DNA from: Mycolicibacterium aubagnense
GTDB taxonomy: Bacteria; Actinomycetota; Actinomycetes; Mycobacteriales; Mycobacteriaceae
DNA: 64,000 bases
Reading direction: 5' to 3'
Assembly (NCBI RefSeq): GCF_010730955.1
Contig: NZ_AP022577.1
Coordinates: forward strand, 1,488,001-1,552,000
Position 1 is the first letter of the stretch; each line of letters starts with the position of its first letter. This document shows, in pieces, positions 29,144 through 40,754 of the stretch. The position numbers were made by a program, and so were the translations under genes. A model generated the notes under the pieces. That model worked only from the letters and a program-made list of their open reading frames with translations, was not told the origin of the DNA and made no database searches.

Positions 29144-29535
29144 TCCGGCCTCCCTCAAATGCGTGTGCTCTCGAGTCAACCTACGAGTCGCGACGCGGCG
29201 CAGTGCGATTGGTGACGGCCGTGAAAGGCCGGATTCAACTGTGACCACGACCCCGCACGCCCTGGAATGAGCGTTATTGGCGGGCGAGTTCTGCCGCGTA
29301 TCCGTTGCGAGCGAACCCGGCGGTGGACGCCCAGCTGCGGGCTGCGGTAATGGATATCCCGAGAAGGTCGCACCAAATTCCCTCGCGACCCGTTGCTCCC
29401 AGCCACTCCTAAATGCGGCGAAGTTCTACTGGCCATCGGACGACCAGCCCCACTACGGAGCCGTAAACGCGTTCTCGGGTCAGAATTGGTTTCACGGCGC
29501 AAGCCGGGGTTCGAAGCGGGAGCTCGCCGGCAGTG
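29144..29535. other. Non-coding interval, no gene recognised
   Basis: 392 bp between the lipoprotein gene and a minus-strand TetR gene. Open frames here are short and not protein-like. A 9-bp inverted repeat (AATCCGGCC at 29142-29150 and GGCCGGATT at 29227-29235) and a small hairpin (GGTCGC at 29366-29371, GCGACC at 29385-29390) are present. I see no tRNA; GGTTCGAA near 29514 lacks the required stems. Confidence 0.5.
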
Positions 29536-31345
<1,810 letters not shown>

Positions 31346-31346
<1 letters not shown>

Positions 31347-32461
31347 TGCTCGGCCCCATGGATGAATATCCGGTCCACCAGGTCCCGCAGCCCATCGCGT
31401 GGCCCGGGTCCAGCGACCGAAACTTCTACGACCGCTGCTACTTCAACGCCCACGACCGCACCGGCGACATCTTTGTCATCACCGGAATGGGCTACTACCC
31501 CAACCTCGGCGTGAAAGACGCCTACTTCCTGGTCCGCCGCGGTGATACCCAGACCGCCGTGCACCTGTCCGACGCGATCGATCAGGACCGGCTGAACCAG
31601 CACGTCGTGGGCTACCGCATCGAGGTCACCGAGCCGCTGCACCAGGTGCGCATCGTGCTCGACGAAACCGAGGGCATCGCCGCCGACCTGACGTGGAACG
31701 GCCTGTTCGACGTCGTGCAGGAGCAGCCGCACCTCATGCGCCAGGGCAACCGGGTGACGTTAGATGCCCAGCGCTTCGCCCAATTGGGTTCCTGGAGCGG
31801 CTCTCTCGCCATCGATGGCGAAGAGATCAAGGTCAGCCCCGACACGTGGATCGGTTCCAGGGACCGCTCGTGGGGCATCCGCCCCGTCGGTGAAGCCGAG
31901 CCCGCCGGCCGCCCGGCCGATCCGCCGTTCGAGGGCATGTGGTGGCTGTACGTACCGCTCGCGTTCGATGAGTTCTCGCTCGTGATGATCATCCAAGAGG
32001 CCCCCGACGGCTTCCGCTCGCTCAACGACTGCAGCCGCGTGTGGAAGGACGGCCGGGTTGAGCAGCTGGGCTGGCCGCGGGTGAAGATTCACTACGTCTC
32101 CGGTACCCGCATCCCCACCGGGGCCACCATCGAAGCGACGGCACTGGACGGCACACCCGTCCGCTTCGATGTGGAATCCAAGCTGCCCGTGCCGATTCAC
32201 GTGGGCGGCGGCTACGGCGGCGACGCAGACTGGCTACACGGCACGTGGAAAGGTGAGAACTTCACCGAACGACTCACCTACGACATGACCGACCCCGGGA
32301 TCATCGCCCGCTCCGGCTTCGGCGTCATCGACCATGTCGGTCGTGCGGTGTGCCATGAGGGCAACAAACCACCGGCCGAAGGCTGGGGTCTGTTCGAGCA
32401 CGGCGCGCTGGGCCGGCACGATCCGTCGGGCTTCCCGGACTGGCTGACCATGGCCCCCTAG
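31346..32461 (+). CDS. DUF7064/DUF7065-like protein, partner of the kinase
   Basis: 371 aa, ATG 31346 sharing one base with the kinase stop; GGAAGGAA at 31330-31337. Beta-rich throughout with many Trp and Gly residues: DRNFYDRCYFNAHD, ITGMGYYPNLGVKDAY, DTWIGSRDRSWGIRPVG and GVIDHVGRAVCHEG. Such proteins resemble the two-domain lipocalin-like fold of hydroxyneurosporene-synthase-like proteins and commonly pair with APH proteins; the reaction is unknown. No signal peptide. Confidence 0.75.
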
Positions 32462-32484
32462 TTTTGCTCGTCACGGGCAAACAG

Positions 32485-32520
32485 AAATGTCCTCGGTACA
32501 ACGGTGTGCCGGGGACATTT
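32485..32520. terminator. Bidirectional hairpin between convergent genes
   Basis: Arms AAATGTCCTCGG (32485-32496) and CCGGGGACATTT (32509-32520) pair at 11 of 12 positions with a 12-nt loop and A/T-rich outer ends, so it can work in both directions. A second tight hairpin, CTCCCGC-AA-GCGGGAG, lies at 32526-32541. Confidence 0.6.
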
Positions 32521-32551
32521 GTGTTCTCCCGCAAGCGGGAGGTGGCTCACG

Positions 32552-32926
32552 CTAGCCGGCCCACCACAGGGACGCCGCCAAGATCACTTCGACCAATCCG
32601 TAGAACCAGTTGGGGTAGAACGACGTTCGGTCGCCGGCGACCGCCGAACACACCCGCCCGAACGCCATGCCGATTAATGCCGCGCTCACGGCCAGCAGGA
32701 TGCCGGTGCGCACCTGCTCCGGCGCGCTGATCGCGTACCCCAGGATGACGGCGATGGCCAGCCCGAAACCGCCGTAGACCGCACGCACCTCGGCACGAGA
32801 TGCCGCGTCACCCAACGTGATTCCGAAAGGGCGCAGCATCTGCGCCGGCGCGGTGAGGGCCCGCACACCCATGCCCGCGAAAAACACCGCGTTGATGCCC
32901 ACCACGACGTTCGCAGCGACTGACAC
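32552..32926 (-). CDS. DUF4345-like small membrane protein
   Basis: 124 aa. GTG 32926 follows a perfect AGGAGGT (32931-32937); the open frame to 32956 is not needed. Four helices at about residues 6-26, 50-70, 76-96 and 104-122, with RAEVRAVYGGFGLAI typical of DUF4345 proteins. Function unknown. Convergent with the preceding pair across the hairpins. Confidence 0.82.
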   Translation of the reverse strand: MSVAANVVVGINAVFFAGMGVRALTAPAQMLRPFGITLGDAASRAEVRAVYGGFGLAIAVILGYAISAPEQVRTGILLAVSAALIGMAFGRVCSAVAGDRTSFYPNWFYGLVEVILAASLWWAG

Positions 32927-32997
32927 CGTTACCTCCTGACGACGATGGCGAGGCAACCAGCATGACGCACGCGAGTCATGCCGTCACGCGAAACGGT

Positions 32998-33180
32998 TCA
33001 GAGCCGCCACATTTCGCGCTCGGTGGCGGCCTGTTCGAACGCCCGGTGACGAAAAGTCTCCGGCTGACGCACTTTCGTGGCCAGATGCATCCGGGTCGCC
33101 ATCGCTGCGGTCATGTCCGACCACCAGTGCATCGCGGCCGCGGCGGGGTTAAAGCCAACAGAAGCAGAGTCGGTGGCCAT
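32998..33180 (-). CDS. Possible small protein (60 aa)
   Basis: ATG 33180 has GAAGGGA about 8 nt upstream. The product begins MATDSASVGFNPAAAAMHWW and is amphipathic and helical with a basic C-terminal half. It lies 71 bp upstream of the DUF4345-like gene on the same strand and may share its mRNA. No family recognised; the ORF could also be chance. Confidence 0.35.
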   Translation of the reverse strand: MATDSASVGFNPAAAAMHWWSDMTAAMATRMHLATKVRQPETFRHRAFEQAATEREMWRL

Positions 33181-33320
33181 CGCGGTTTCCCTTCACGAAC
33201 TCCGACGATGCTTGTGAGACCGCACTTCCTGGGCGACGAGCAACGTCAGCTCTAGTGCTCACGTTCAGCGACGGAGGTCGTCAATCTATTCCCGCAGCGG
33301 TGTCGGAGTTCGCCCCCTGC

Positions 33321-34793
33321 TTACTCCAGTCCCGCGGTGCCGTCCGGCTTGACCGTCACGGCGGCCCCGGCGAGATCCTCGCGAGTGCTGGCCTCGGCCT
33401 GCGACGCATCGGTGATCACCGCCAACGCTCGGCCGCCGTTCGGAGTGCGGACGGCGACAAAAACCTTCTCGGGCGCACCCTCCCGCGTCACCGGCGTCGT
33501 CCACGTCTCGATGGTCCCGGTACCCGACCAGTCGTTCTCGGCCACCACCGTCGGCTCCGCATCGACCGCCGATTGCACGTCCTCCCAACGGAATTCCTGC
33601 GCGGGCGGCTCGGTGCTGTAAACGCCGAAGCTGTGCTTGGTCAGGTACCCACCGTTGGCGGTGATGAGCCCGACCTGGCCCGGATCGGCGACGAGCCGTT
33701 CGGCCATGGTGGCGATGGAATGCGAGACGTAGTTGTTCCACGGGCCGCCGGCGAAGGTCAGGCCGCCGGTGACGGTCAGCGGACGCGCCGGATCGTCGAG
33801 CGCCAGGCCCAACTCGCGCGCCGCGACCTGCACCGCCGACGGGAAGCAGGAGTACACGTCGACTGCGTCGATATCGTCGATACCGAGCCCCGTCAGCTCC
33901 AGCACCCGGCGGCCCGCGATCCGAATCGCCGGTGACCCCGAGAAGCTCGCGCGCTCCCCGATCAGATAGGTGTCGTGGGCGTCGGTCCCCGCATACGGGA
34001 AAACCCACCGTTCCCTTGGTATCTGCAGTTCCTCCGCCTTGCCCACGGAGGTGAGGATGAGAGCCGCGCCCTGGTCGACCATGTTGTTGGAGTTCATCAG
34101 CTTGGTGTACGGCCAGCTGATCATCCGGTTGTCCGGGCCGGGCTGCCAGATCTCTTCGGCGGAAACGGCTTCCCGACTCCAGGCATGCGGATTACCTTGT
34201 GCCACTTGACTGAACCGCGACCACAGCTCGCCGATCCGGCGGCGGTGCTCGTCCGACGTCTCTCCCGCGGCGATCCGCAACGCCTGCTCGAACATCGGGT
34301 ACACATGCGACGGGGCCACCAGACCGATCCGCAGTTCGGCGGGACCGGCCATGGTGAACTCGGGATCGCTGGGCGCGAGCGGCACAGACTCGTCCTGCTC
34401 GGTGCCGGCCAGTCGCTCGCCGCGGGCCTTCAAACGGCTGCGGGTACGCCAGGTTTCGCCACCGGCGATCAGCACCACCTCGGTGCGGCCCTGCTGGATG
34501 TCCAGGCAGGCCTGGTTCACCAGGGACTGCGGCACGTTGCCGCCGACCGGGGTGTACCGAGTCGCGGCGTCAGGTGCGCCGATGCGCTGAGCCAACAGCA
34601 GACCGGGGTCCCGGTAGCGCACCGACAGCAGGTTGACGATCCGGACGGCGTCGACCGCCTCGAGGACGCGCGGATCGGCGGCAGCCCGGGCCGCCGCTTC
34701 CATCAGGTCGACCGGCTCGCAACCCGGGTTCTCGTCGTGCTGGTTGACCTGGCCATAGCCGACGAGCACCGGGGTTCTGGGATCAAGTGACAC
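33321..34793 (-). CDS. Thiolase-like acetyl-CoA acetyltransferase family protein
   Basis: 490 aa from GTG 34793 with AGAGGAAA just upstream; the open frame to 34964 lacks a better start. N terminus DPRTPVLVGYGQVNQ is typical of the actinobacterial long thiolase-like group. NVPQSLVNQACLDIQQGRTEVVLIAGGE holds the position of the nucleophilic Cys, and DDIDAVDVYSCFPSAVQVAA with TGGLTFAGGPWNNY the later motifs. The C-terminal about 90 residues form an extra OB-like domain. Likely lipid or sterol beta-oxidation. Divergent from the acyl-CoA dehydrogenase pair. Confidence 0.85.
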   Translation of the reverse strand: MSLDPRTPVLVGYGQVNQHDENPGCEPVDLMEAAARAAADPRVLEAVDAVRIVNLLSVRYRDPGLLLAQRIGAPDAATRYTPVGGNVPQSLVNQACLDIQQGRTEVVLIAGGETWRTRSRLKARGERLAGTEQDESVPLAPSDPEFTMAGPAELRIGLVAPSHVYPMFEQALRIAAGETSDEHRRRIGELWSRFSQVAQGNPHAWSREAVSAEEIWQPGPDNRMISWPYTKLMNSNNMVDQGAALILTSVGKAEELQIPRERWVFPYAGTDAHDTYLIGERASFSGSPAIRIAGRRVLELTGLGIDDIDAVDVYSCFPSAVQVAARELGLALDDPARPLTVTGGLTFAGGPWNNYVSHSIATMAERLVADPGQVGLITANGGYLTKHSFGVYSTEPPAQEFRWEDVQSAVDAEPTVVAENDWSGTGTIETWTTPVTREGAPEKVFVAVRTPNGGRALAVITDASQAEASTREDLAGAAVTVKPDGTAGLE

Positions 34794-35043
34794 TGATATT
34801 TCCTCTTCTGGCGCCGGACCCTTCTCCGGGATACCTCCACATTGGCGGCATCCGGGCGGCACTGTAAACGACCAGCACGGAAACCCACACATGAGCGTTC
34901 GGGACATCCAGTCGCCGTCCGGTACCGCAAATGTCCCCAACGGAAACGTACAGGTGTCGCACAATGCGATTTACAGGGCGGCGGCGACGCCATTGCATGG
35001 AACTGACACGGTGCATAGACCTGACATGCCGAAGGGTGAACAC

Positions 35044-36147
35044 ATGACAATGAGCGTGGTTGAACGCGCCGAACTCGCCGCAGCCGTGAGAGACCTGCTC
35101 CGTGAGCATTGCACCGAAGCCGACGTGCGCCGCGTCATGCGCACTGACGAGGGCTTCGATCGCGATCTATGGAACAAGCTGGCTGCCCAGGGCGTGGCGG
35201 GGTTGATCATCGACCCCGATTACGGCGGCGTCGGGTTGGGCGCGCAGGAGTTGGAGGCCGTCGCCGAGGCGACGGGCGCGGCCTTGCTGCCCGCCCCGTT
35301 CCTCTCGAGTGCGGTCTTCGCCACGGCACTGATTCAGGCCGCCGGCAGCGACGACGACAAGGCGCGGCTCTTGCCCGGGTTGGCCGACGGTTCGTCGATC
35401 GGAACCGTGGCGGCCACCGGGCCCCGTGGCACGTGGGCGCCCGACGGTGTCGCGGTACAGGCAGTCCAGCAGGATGCGGAGTACCGCCTCACCGGCAGCG
35501 CACACTACGTACTGGACGGGCAGATCGCCGACGTCGTCATCGTCGTTGCGAAACCCGAAGAGGGCATCGCACTCTTCGAGGTTCCCGTCGATGCACCCGG
35601 CTTCGACCGGACCGCCGCAACAGTTTTCGATCCCACGGTCCGGCTGTCGACCTATGCCTTCCGTCAAACCCCGGCGCGTCGCATCGGCAGCGGCGGCTGG
35701 GCCGCCGTCGAACATGCCCTGTCCCTCACGGTCATTGCCCTGGCAGGGGAACAGGTCGGCGGCACTCGCCGGCTGTTCGACATCACCGTCGAATACCTCA
35801 AGACCCGCATCCAATTCGGCCGGCCCATCGGCAGCTTCCAATCAATCAAGCATATGGCGGCCGACCTGCTGCTGGAGGTCGAATCCGCCACCTCGGCCGC
35901 GCAGTACGCCGCCGCGCAATTCGATGCCGATCCGGCGGGCGCCGACGGTCCCGTAGCGTTGGCCGGATTCGCTTGTGCGGACGCCTATCACACCACCGCC
36001 ATGCAATCGATCCAGATGCACGGCGGCATCGGCTTCACCTGGGAGCACCCCGCCCACTTGTTCCTGCGCCGGGCGCGCTCCGGCCGCCAACTGTTCGGCA
36101 GCTCACGTGATCACCGTGAGCGCTACCTCGCCTCGAAAGGGGCTTGA
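35044..36147 (+). CDS. Acyl-CoA dehydrogenase, first subunit of a tandem pair
   Basis: 367 aa from ATG 35044 with GAAGGG at 35032-35037; an upstream ATG at 35026 is possible. Typical of the shorter beta-type subunits of mycobacterial heteromeric dehydrogenases: RRLFDITVEYLKTRIQFGRPIGSFQSIKHMAADL and QIQMHGGIGFTWEHPAHLFLRRA-type end, which carries the likely base. It lacks the YEGT motif of homotetrameric enzymes. The next gene begins 1 bp after its stop. Confidence 0.9.
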   Translation: MTMSVVERAELAAAVRDLLREHCTEADVRRVMRTDEGFDRDLWNKLAAQGVAGLIIDPDYGGVGLGAQELEAVAEATGAALLPAPFLSSAVFATALIQAAGSDDDKARLLPGLADGSSIGTVAATGPRGTWAPDGVAVQAVQQDAEYRLTGSAHYVLDGQIADVVIVVAKPEEGIALFEVPVDAPGFDRTAATVFDPTVRLSTYAFRQTPARRIGSGGWAAVEHALSLTVIALAGEQVGGTRRLFDITVEYLKTRIQFGRPIGSFQSIKHMAADLLLEVESATSAAQYAAAQFDADPAGADGPVALAGFACADAYHTTAMQSIQMHGGIGFTWEHPAHLFLRRARSGRQLFGSSRDHRERYLASKGA

Positions 36148-36148
36148 C

Positions 36149-37342
36149 ATGACCATCGCCGCACCGACGGACGACGACCTGCGCACCGAGGTGCGTGACT
36201 GGCTCGCGCAGAACTGGACCGCACTGCCGCCAACGGACGATCCCTGGGTCAGCTCGCCCGAGGAAATCGCCTGGCGGGGAAAGGTTCTCGACGCCGGATA
36301 TGCCGTGCCGACTTATCCGGCCGAATGGTTCGGGCGCGGCTACCCGAGCAAGCTCGCGGCCGTCATCCAGCAGGAGTTCCGCGCCGTCAAGGCCCCCGGC
36401 GCCTGCCAGGACAAGCACAACATCCCCGCGAACACGCTGTTCGCATTCGGGTCCGACGAGCTGAAACACGAACTGCTGCATAATTTTCTGACCGGAGCGG
36501 CCCGCACCTGCCTGCTCTACAGCGAGCCCGGCGCCGGTTCCGACCTGGCGGCAGTGAGCACCACCGCGGTGCGCGACGGCGACCGCTGGGTGGTCAACGG
36601 GCAGAAAGTGTGGACCTCGGGCGCGGCGACGTCCGAGTACGGTCTGCTGATCGCGCGCACCGACTGGGATGTGCCCAAGCACAAGGGCATGAGCTACTTC
36701 ATCATCCCGATGCGTCAGCCCGGCATCGAGGTACGGCCACTGGTCCAGATCACCGGCGAGGCACACTTCAACGAGGTGTTCATCTCCGACGCGAGCGTGC
36801 CGCACGCGAATCTCATTGGTGGAGAGGGCAATGGGTGGCGGGTGCTGCAGACCGCTCTCGCGTACGAACGCTCCATCATGGGCGACGGCGGCCGCGGGTC
36901 ACGCAACAAGTCCAAGGCCGACAGCCTCATCGAACTGGCGCGGGACCACGGACGCCTCGACGACGCCGTCGTGCGGGAGAAGCTGGCGAACGTCCTGGCC
37001 CTGCGGGAACTCAACCGGCTCAACAACCTTCGCGCCAAAGCGGCCACCAGCCAGGGCACGTCGAGTTCGATCATGTCGCTCGGCAAACTCGCGATGTCAC
37101 GAATCCTGCACTCGGAAGCGGCGTTGAAGACCGAGATCATCGGTACCGAGTCACTGTTGGCGGGTTCCGACAACCCGGAGGCCGACGACGTCAACTTCCT
37201 GTCCCTCAACGCGTTCTTCACCTCGATCGGCGGCGGCACCGACCAGATCCAGCGCACCATCATCGGCGAACGCGTACTGGGGCTCGCGAAGGAACCCGAG
37301 ACCGACCGAGACATCCCGTTCCGGCAAGCGCGGCGCAGTTGA
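36149..37342 (+). CDS. Acyl-CoA dehydrogenase, second subunit of the pair
   Basis: 397 aa, ATG 36149 with GAAAGGGG at 36134-36141. Features: LYSEPGAGSDLA, VNGQKVWTSGA, FNEVFISDASVPHANLIG and the C-terminal GGGTDQIQRTIIGERVLGLAKE, where the usual YEGT base is replaced by GGGT, as in alpha subunits of FadE26/FadE28-type pairs. I infer an alpha2-beta2 enzyme with the preceding gene acting on a bulky acyl-CoA. Confidence 0.9.
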   Translation: MTIAAPTDDDLRTEVRDWLAQNWTALPPTDDPWVSSPEEIAWRGKVLDAGYAVPTYPAEWFGRGYPSKLAAVIQQEFRAVKAPGACQDKHNIPANTLFAFGSDELKHELLHNFLTGAARTCLLYSEPGAGSDLAAVSTTAVRDGDRWVVNGQKVWTSGAATSEYGLLIARTDWDVPKHKGMSYFIIPMRQPGIEVRPLVQITGEAHFNEVFISDASVPHANLIGGEGNGWRVLQTALAYERSIMGDGGRGSRNKSKADSLIELARDHGRLDDAVVREKLANVLALRELNRLNNLRAKAATSQGTSSSIMSLGKLAMSRILHSEAALKTEIIGTESLLAGSDNPEADDVNFLSLNAFFTSIGGGTDQIQRTIIGERVLGLAKEPETDRDIPFRQARRS

Positions 37343-39732
37343 CGAACGTGGCCTACGACCCACCGCTCTCGGGGATCGAGATTCTCGACCTGACCGCCGG
37401 ACCCATCACGGCCATCGGCCGGCTTCTGGCCGATCTCGGTGCCCACGTGACGTCCGTGCACCTGGCCGGCGTGACCGCGGCAGACACCACCGGACCACGC
37501 GTCGACGGGGTGCCCATCGGCACGGCCATCAACCGCCATGGCAGCCCCACGGTGGAGATCGATCCGTCGACACCGGCCGGACAGCAGTCATGGGCGGACA
37601 TGCTGGCGACAGCGGACATCCTCATCGAGAACACGCGCCCCGGGTCGGTGGCCGAAGAGTCGTTGGCGGTCAAGCAAATTCATGCTGACCATCCGTCACT
37701 GGTCATCCTGTCCGTCAGCGACTTCGGGCGCGACACGCGTTATCGCAACTGGCAGGCCACCACGCCCGTACTGCACGCGTTGACCAGCGAGCTGTCCCGC
37801 TCGGGAATCCCGGGCCAGGCACCGCTGGTGCCGCCGAGCGCGGACCTGCCCTATCACGTCGCCGCAGCCCAGGCCGCCTTCTTCACACTGTGCGTGTTTC
37901 TGGACCGGTTACGCACGGGCACCGGCGATCTCATCGATTTCTCCGTACTCGAAGGGGCGATGCAGACCCTCGACCCGCCGTTCGGCACGGCGGGCAGCGC
38001 CGCCGCGGGTGTACCGATCAGCGAACAGAAACGGGACTGGATCGCCGAGCAGCAGCGCTACCCGATCATCAAATGCAAGGACGGCCACATCCGCATCTGT
38101 GTCCTGGCAAAGCGCCAGTGGCAGGGCATGTTCAACTGGATGGGGCGCCCCGAGGAGTTCGCCGATCCGAAATTCAACAGTCTCCGCGAGCGTTTCGCAT
38201 CCGCGACCTTGTTCGGGGCCATCGAGCAGTTCTGTTCCGACAAGACCCGCGCGGAACTGGAACTCGCGGGGCAACGGCACGGGGTGCCGACGGCGGCGGT
38301 GCTGAGCCTGGCCGAGTCGCTGTCCACGGAACAGGTTGCGGCGCGCGGCTTCTTCCGCGAGACAGAGCTCTCCCCTGGCCTGAGCGCACCGGTGCCGGTC
38401 GGCGTGGTGGAGATCGACGGGCACCGGGCCAGCGGGCTGAACATCAAGACACCGAGCCGTCGCCGACTCCGCGACGCGCCCACGCTCACCACGCGCGACC
38501 GCGGCGGTCTGGGGCTGCCGCTGGAGGGGCTGCGCATACTGGACCTCGGCGTCATCGTCGTCGGCAGTGACACCGGCCGGCTGTTCGCCGATCTCGGCGC
38601 GGACGTGGTCAAAATCGAGAATTCGGCCTTCCCGGACGGGTTGCGGATCAGCCTCACCCGCATGACGCAGGCCTACGCCGCAGGCCACCGGAACAAACGG
38701 TCGATCGGCATCGACCTCCGGTCCGACGAAGGCCGGGTGTTGGCACACCGACTGGTCGCGCAGTCCGACGTCGTCTTGAGCAACTTCAAACCCGGTGTGG
38801 CGGCCGCACTGGGCATGGACTTCGCCACGCTGCAGCAGATCAATCCGGGCATCGTCGTCGTCGACAGCTCGGCCTACGGACCCACCGGGCCGTGGGCGAA
38901 GCGACTCGGCTACGGCCCGTTGGTCCGTGCCGCGGCGGGCTTCACCGACTTGTGGACGTACCCCGACGATCCGGATGCCTTCTGCGACACCGTCACCGTG
39001 TACCCCGATCACGTGGCTGCGCGGATCGGCGCGCTGAGTGCGCTTGCGCTGCTGCTGCGCCGCGAACGCAGCGGCGGCGGTGGCGCGGCGAGCATTGCCC
39101 AGGCCGAAGTGATGCTCAGTCACCTGGCCGACGACATCGCCGGCGCGGTGCTGACAAGTCGTGGTCATGTTCCCGACGACCAGCCGGCACACGACGCGCC
39201 ATGGGGCCTGTTTCCGGGCGCGAGTGAGGACACCTGGATCGCCGTGACGGTCCGCGATGACACCGACTGGTCCGCCCTGTGCACGGTGATCGACCGGCCC
39301 GACCTCGGCGCCGATGCCGAGCTGGGTTCGCGCGGCGGGCGGGACCGTCAGCGCGCACGGATCGATGAGGCACTCAGCGCATGGACCTCTCAGCGCACCC
39401 CGGTGGACGCGATGGCTCAGTTGCAGGCCGCGCGTGTGCCTGCCGGGGCCGTGCTGCATGCCGCCGAGGTCCCCACCTGGGATTACTACGTGGAGCGCCG
39501 GGCATTCCGCGAGGAACTGCATCCGCACGGCGCGGCACCGTTCATGATGGAGAACGTGCAAATCCATGCTGACCTCATCCCGGATCCCCCGCTGGGGCAG
39601 GCGCCGCTGCTCGGGGAGCAGACTCGCGAGGTCGCGGCCGAACTGCTCGGGCTGGACGACGACATGATCGACGAACTCATTACCCGCGGCGTGCTCGAAG
39701 TACCTGCGGCAGCGGCACATTCGGGACGGTAG
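37339..39732 (+). CDS. Double-domain CaiB/BaiF CoA-transferase
   Basis: 797 aa from TTG 37339 (TTGA overlap with the dehydrogenase stop); GTG 37348 is an alternative. Two fused copies of the family III transferase: residues about 7-385 and 397-790 (second copy GLRILDLGVIVVGSDTGRLFADLGADVVKIE). The catalytic Asp is present in the second copy (VYPDHVAA, residue 557), but the matching position of the first copy is Tyr (LPYHVAA, residue 172). So only one half may be catalytic. Probably makes the CoA ester used by the adjacent dehydrogenases. Confidence 0.9.
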   Translation: MTNVAYDPPLSGIEILDLTAGPITAIGRLLADLGAHVTSVHLAGVTAADTTGPRVDGVPIGTAINRHGSPTVEIDPSTPAGQQSWADMLATADILIENTRPGSVAEESLAVKQIHADHPSLVILSVSDFGRDTRYRNWQATTPVLHALTSELSRSGIPGQAPLVPPSADLPYHVAAAQAAFFTLCVFLDRLRTGTGDLIDFSVLEGAMQTLDPPFGTAGSAAAGVPISEQKRDWIAEQQRYPIIKCKDGHIRICVLAKRQWQGMFNWMGRPEEFADPKFNSLRERFASATLFGAIEQFCSDKTRAELELAGQRHGVPTAAVLSLAESLSTEQVAARGFFRETELSPGLSAPVPVGVVEIDGHRASGLNIKTPSRRRLRDAPTLTTRDRGGLGLPLEGLRILDLGVIVVGSDTGRLFADLGADVVKIENSAFPDGLRISLTRMTQAYAAGHRNKRSIGIDLRSDEGRVLAHRLVAQSDVVLSNFKPGVAAALGMDFATLQQINPGIVVVDSSAYGPTGPWAKRLGYGPLVRAAAGFTDLWTYPDDPDAFCDTVTVYPDHVAARIGALSALALLLRRERSGGGGAASIAQAEVMLSHLADDIAGAVLTSRGHVPDDQPAHDAPWGLFPGASEDTWIAVTVRDDTDWSALCTVIDRPDLGADAELGSRGGRDRQRARIDEALSAWTSQRTPVDAMAQLQAARVPAGAVLHAAEVPTWDYYVERRAFREELHPHGAAPFMMENVQIHADLIPDPPLGQAPLLGEQTREVAAELLGLDDDMIDELITRGVLEVPAAAAHSGR

Positions 39733-39744
39733 CCGACACCCGCA

Positions 39745-40662
39745 ATGGAAATCGACTTCACCCGGCTTCGCTACTTCGTCGCTGTCGCGGAAGAGCTGCA
39801 CTTCAAACGCGCCGCCGACCGGTTGATGATCACCCCACCGCCGCTGAGCAAGCAGATCAAGCTACTGGAGCGCGAACTCGGTGGGGAGCTGTTCGAGCGG
39901 ACGTACCACGAGGTCCGCCTGACACCGCTGGGCGCGCAGCTGCTGGAACCGGCACGCGACATCCTGCGCCGGGTCGAGGACCTGAAGGCCACCGCGTCAC
40001 GAATCACGCAGGCGACCAATCCCATTCGTATCGGGGCGACCGCCTACGCACCATCGGATTTCCTGTCCAGGTTCGAGCAGGCAGTGGCCGGCCTGGCGAT
40101 GCCCACCGAGTACAGCATGCCCGGGTCGGCGGCGGAGGTCATCGCCAAACTCGTCTCTGGGCACGTCGACCTCGGCCTGATCCACTTGCCGTCCGCGGAC
40201 AAACGCATACGTCATCGCGTCGTGGCCAGCTATCCGGGCGCGGCGGCGGTGCGGTTCGACGATCCATTGGCCACCAATGACATCATCGCCATCGAGGACC
40301 TCCGCGACCGCGACGTCGTGATCGATTTCGCCAGGCCCAATCCGATCGTGCTGGCCCAGATGACCCGGGGCCTCAACGAGCGCGGCGTCACGCGCATCGT
40401 GCGGACGCTCGGTCAGCTGGGCGGCGAGCTGGAGATGGCCAGCCACGTGTTCAATCGCTATCTCGTCGCGCTGGTCAGCTATGCACCGGCATCGGCACTC
40501 GGCCGCATCTTCTCGCCGCCCGAATTCAAGCTGATCCCGATCGATGAAAGCACCTGGGCGCCGGCCAAAATCGCGCTGGCCTGGGCGCCGGACCGGCTGG
40601 CCGACCCCGCCGAAGTCGAAGCGGTCGTCGAGCAGCTCGTCACCAGCCTCGCCGAGCTCTGA
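39745..40662 (+). CDS. LysR family transcriptional regulator
   Basis: 305 aa. N-terminal HTH RLRYFVAVAEELHFKRAADRLMITPPPLSKQIKLLEREL (residues 5-45) and a type 2 periplasmic-binding-like effector domain beginning about residue 90 (IRIGATAYAPSDFL). It lies 12 bp after the CoA-transferase gene on the same strand. Most LysR genes are divergent from their targets, so this one is unusual in being last in a likely operon. Confidence 0.92.
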   Translation: MEIDFTRLRYFVAVAEELHFKRAADRLMITPPPLSKQIKLLERELGGELFERTYHEVRLTPLGAQLLEPARDILRRVEDLKATASRITQATNPIRIGATAYAPSDFLSRFEQAVAGLAMPTEYSMPGSAAEVIAKLVSGHVDLGLIHLPSADKRIRHRVVASYPGAAAVRFDDPLATNDIIAIEDLRDRDVVIDFARPNPIVLAQMTRGLNERGVTRIVRTLGQLGGELEMASHVFNRYLVALVSYAPASALGRIFSPPEFKLIPIDESTWAPAKIALAWAPDRLADPAEVEAVVEQLVTSLAEL

Positions 40663-40754
40663 TGGTCCCACTCTCGCCGTTACGTGTCAGCGCCCAGCGG
40701 TAGGCTGCCTCGGCAGACAAGCTCCGCCTCGATAGCCCCGGAAGGTTCGGTACC

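Noticed and set aside
29480..29535. GGTTCGAA motif resembling a tRNA T-loop
   Set aside because: The flanking bases do not form the 5-bp T-stem and there is no acceptor or anticodon arm in reach.
36610..37338. A long upstream extension of the CoA-transferase frame
   Set aside because: It runs through the acyl-CoA dehydrogenase gene in another frame and gives an Arg/His-rich sequence; the family N terminus starts after 37339.
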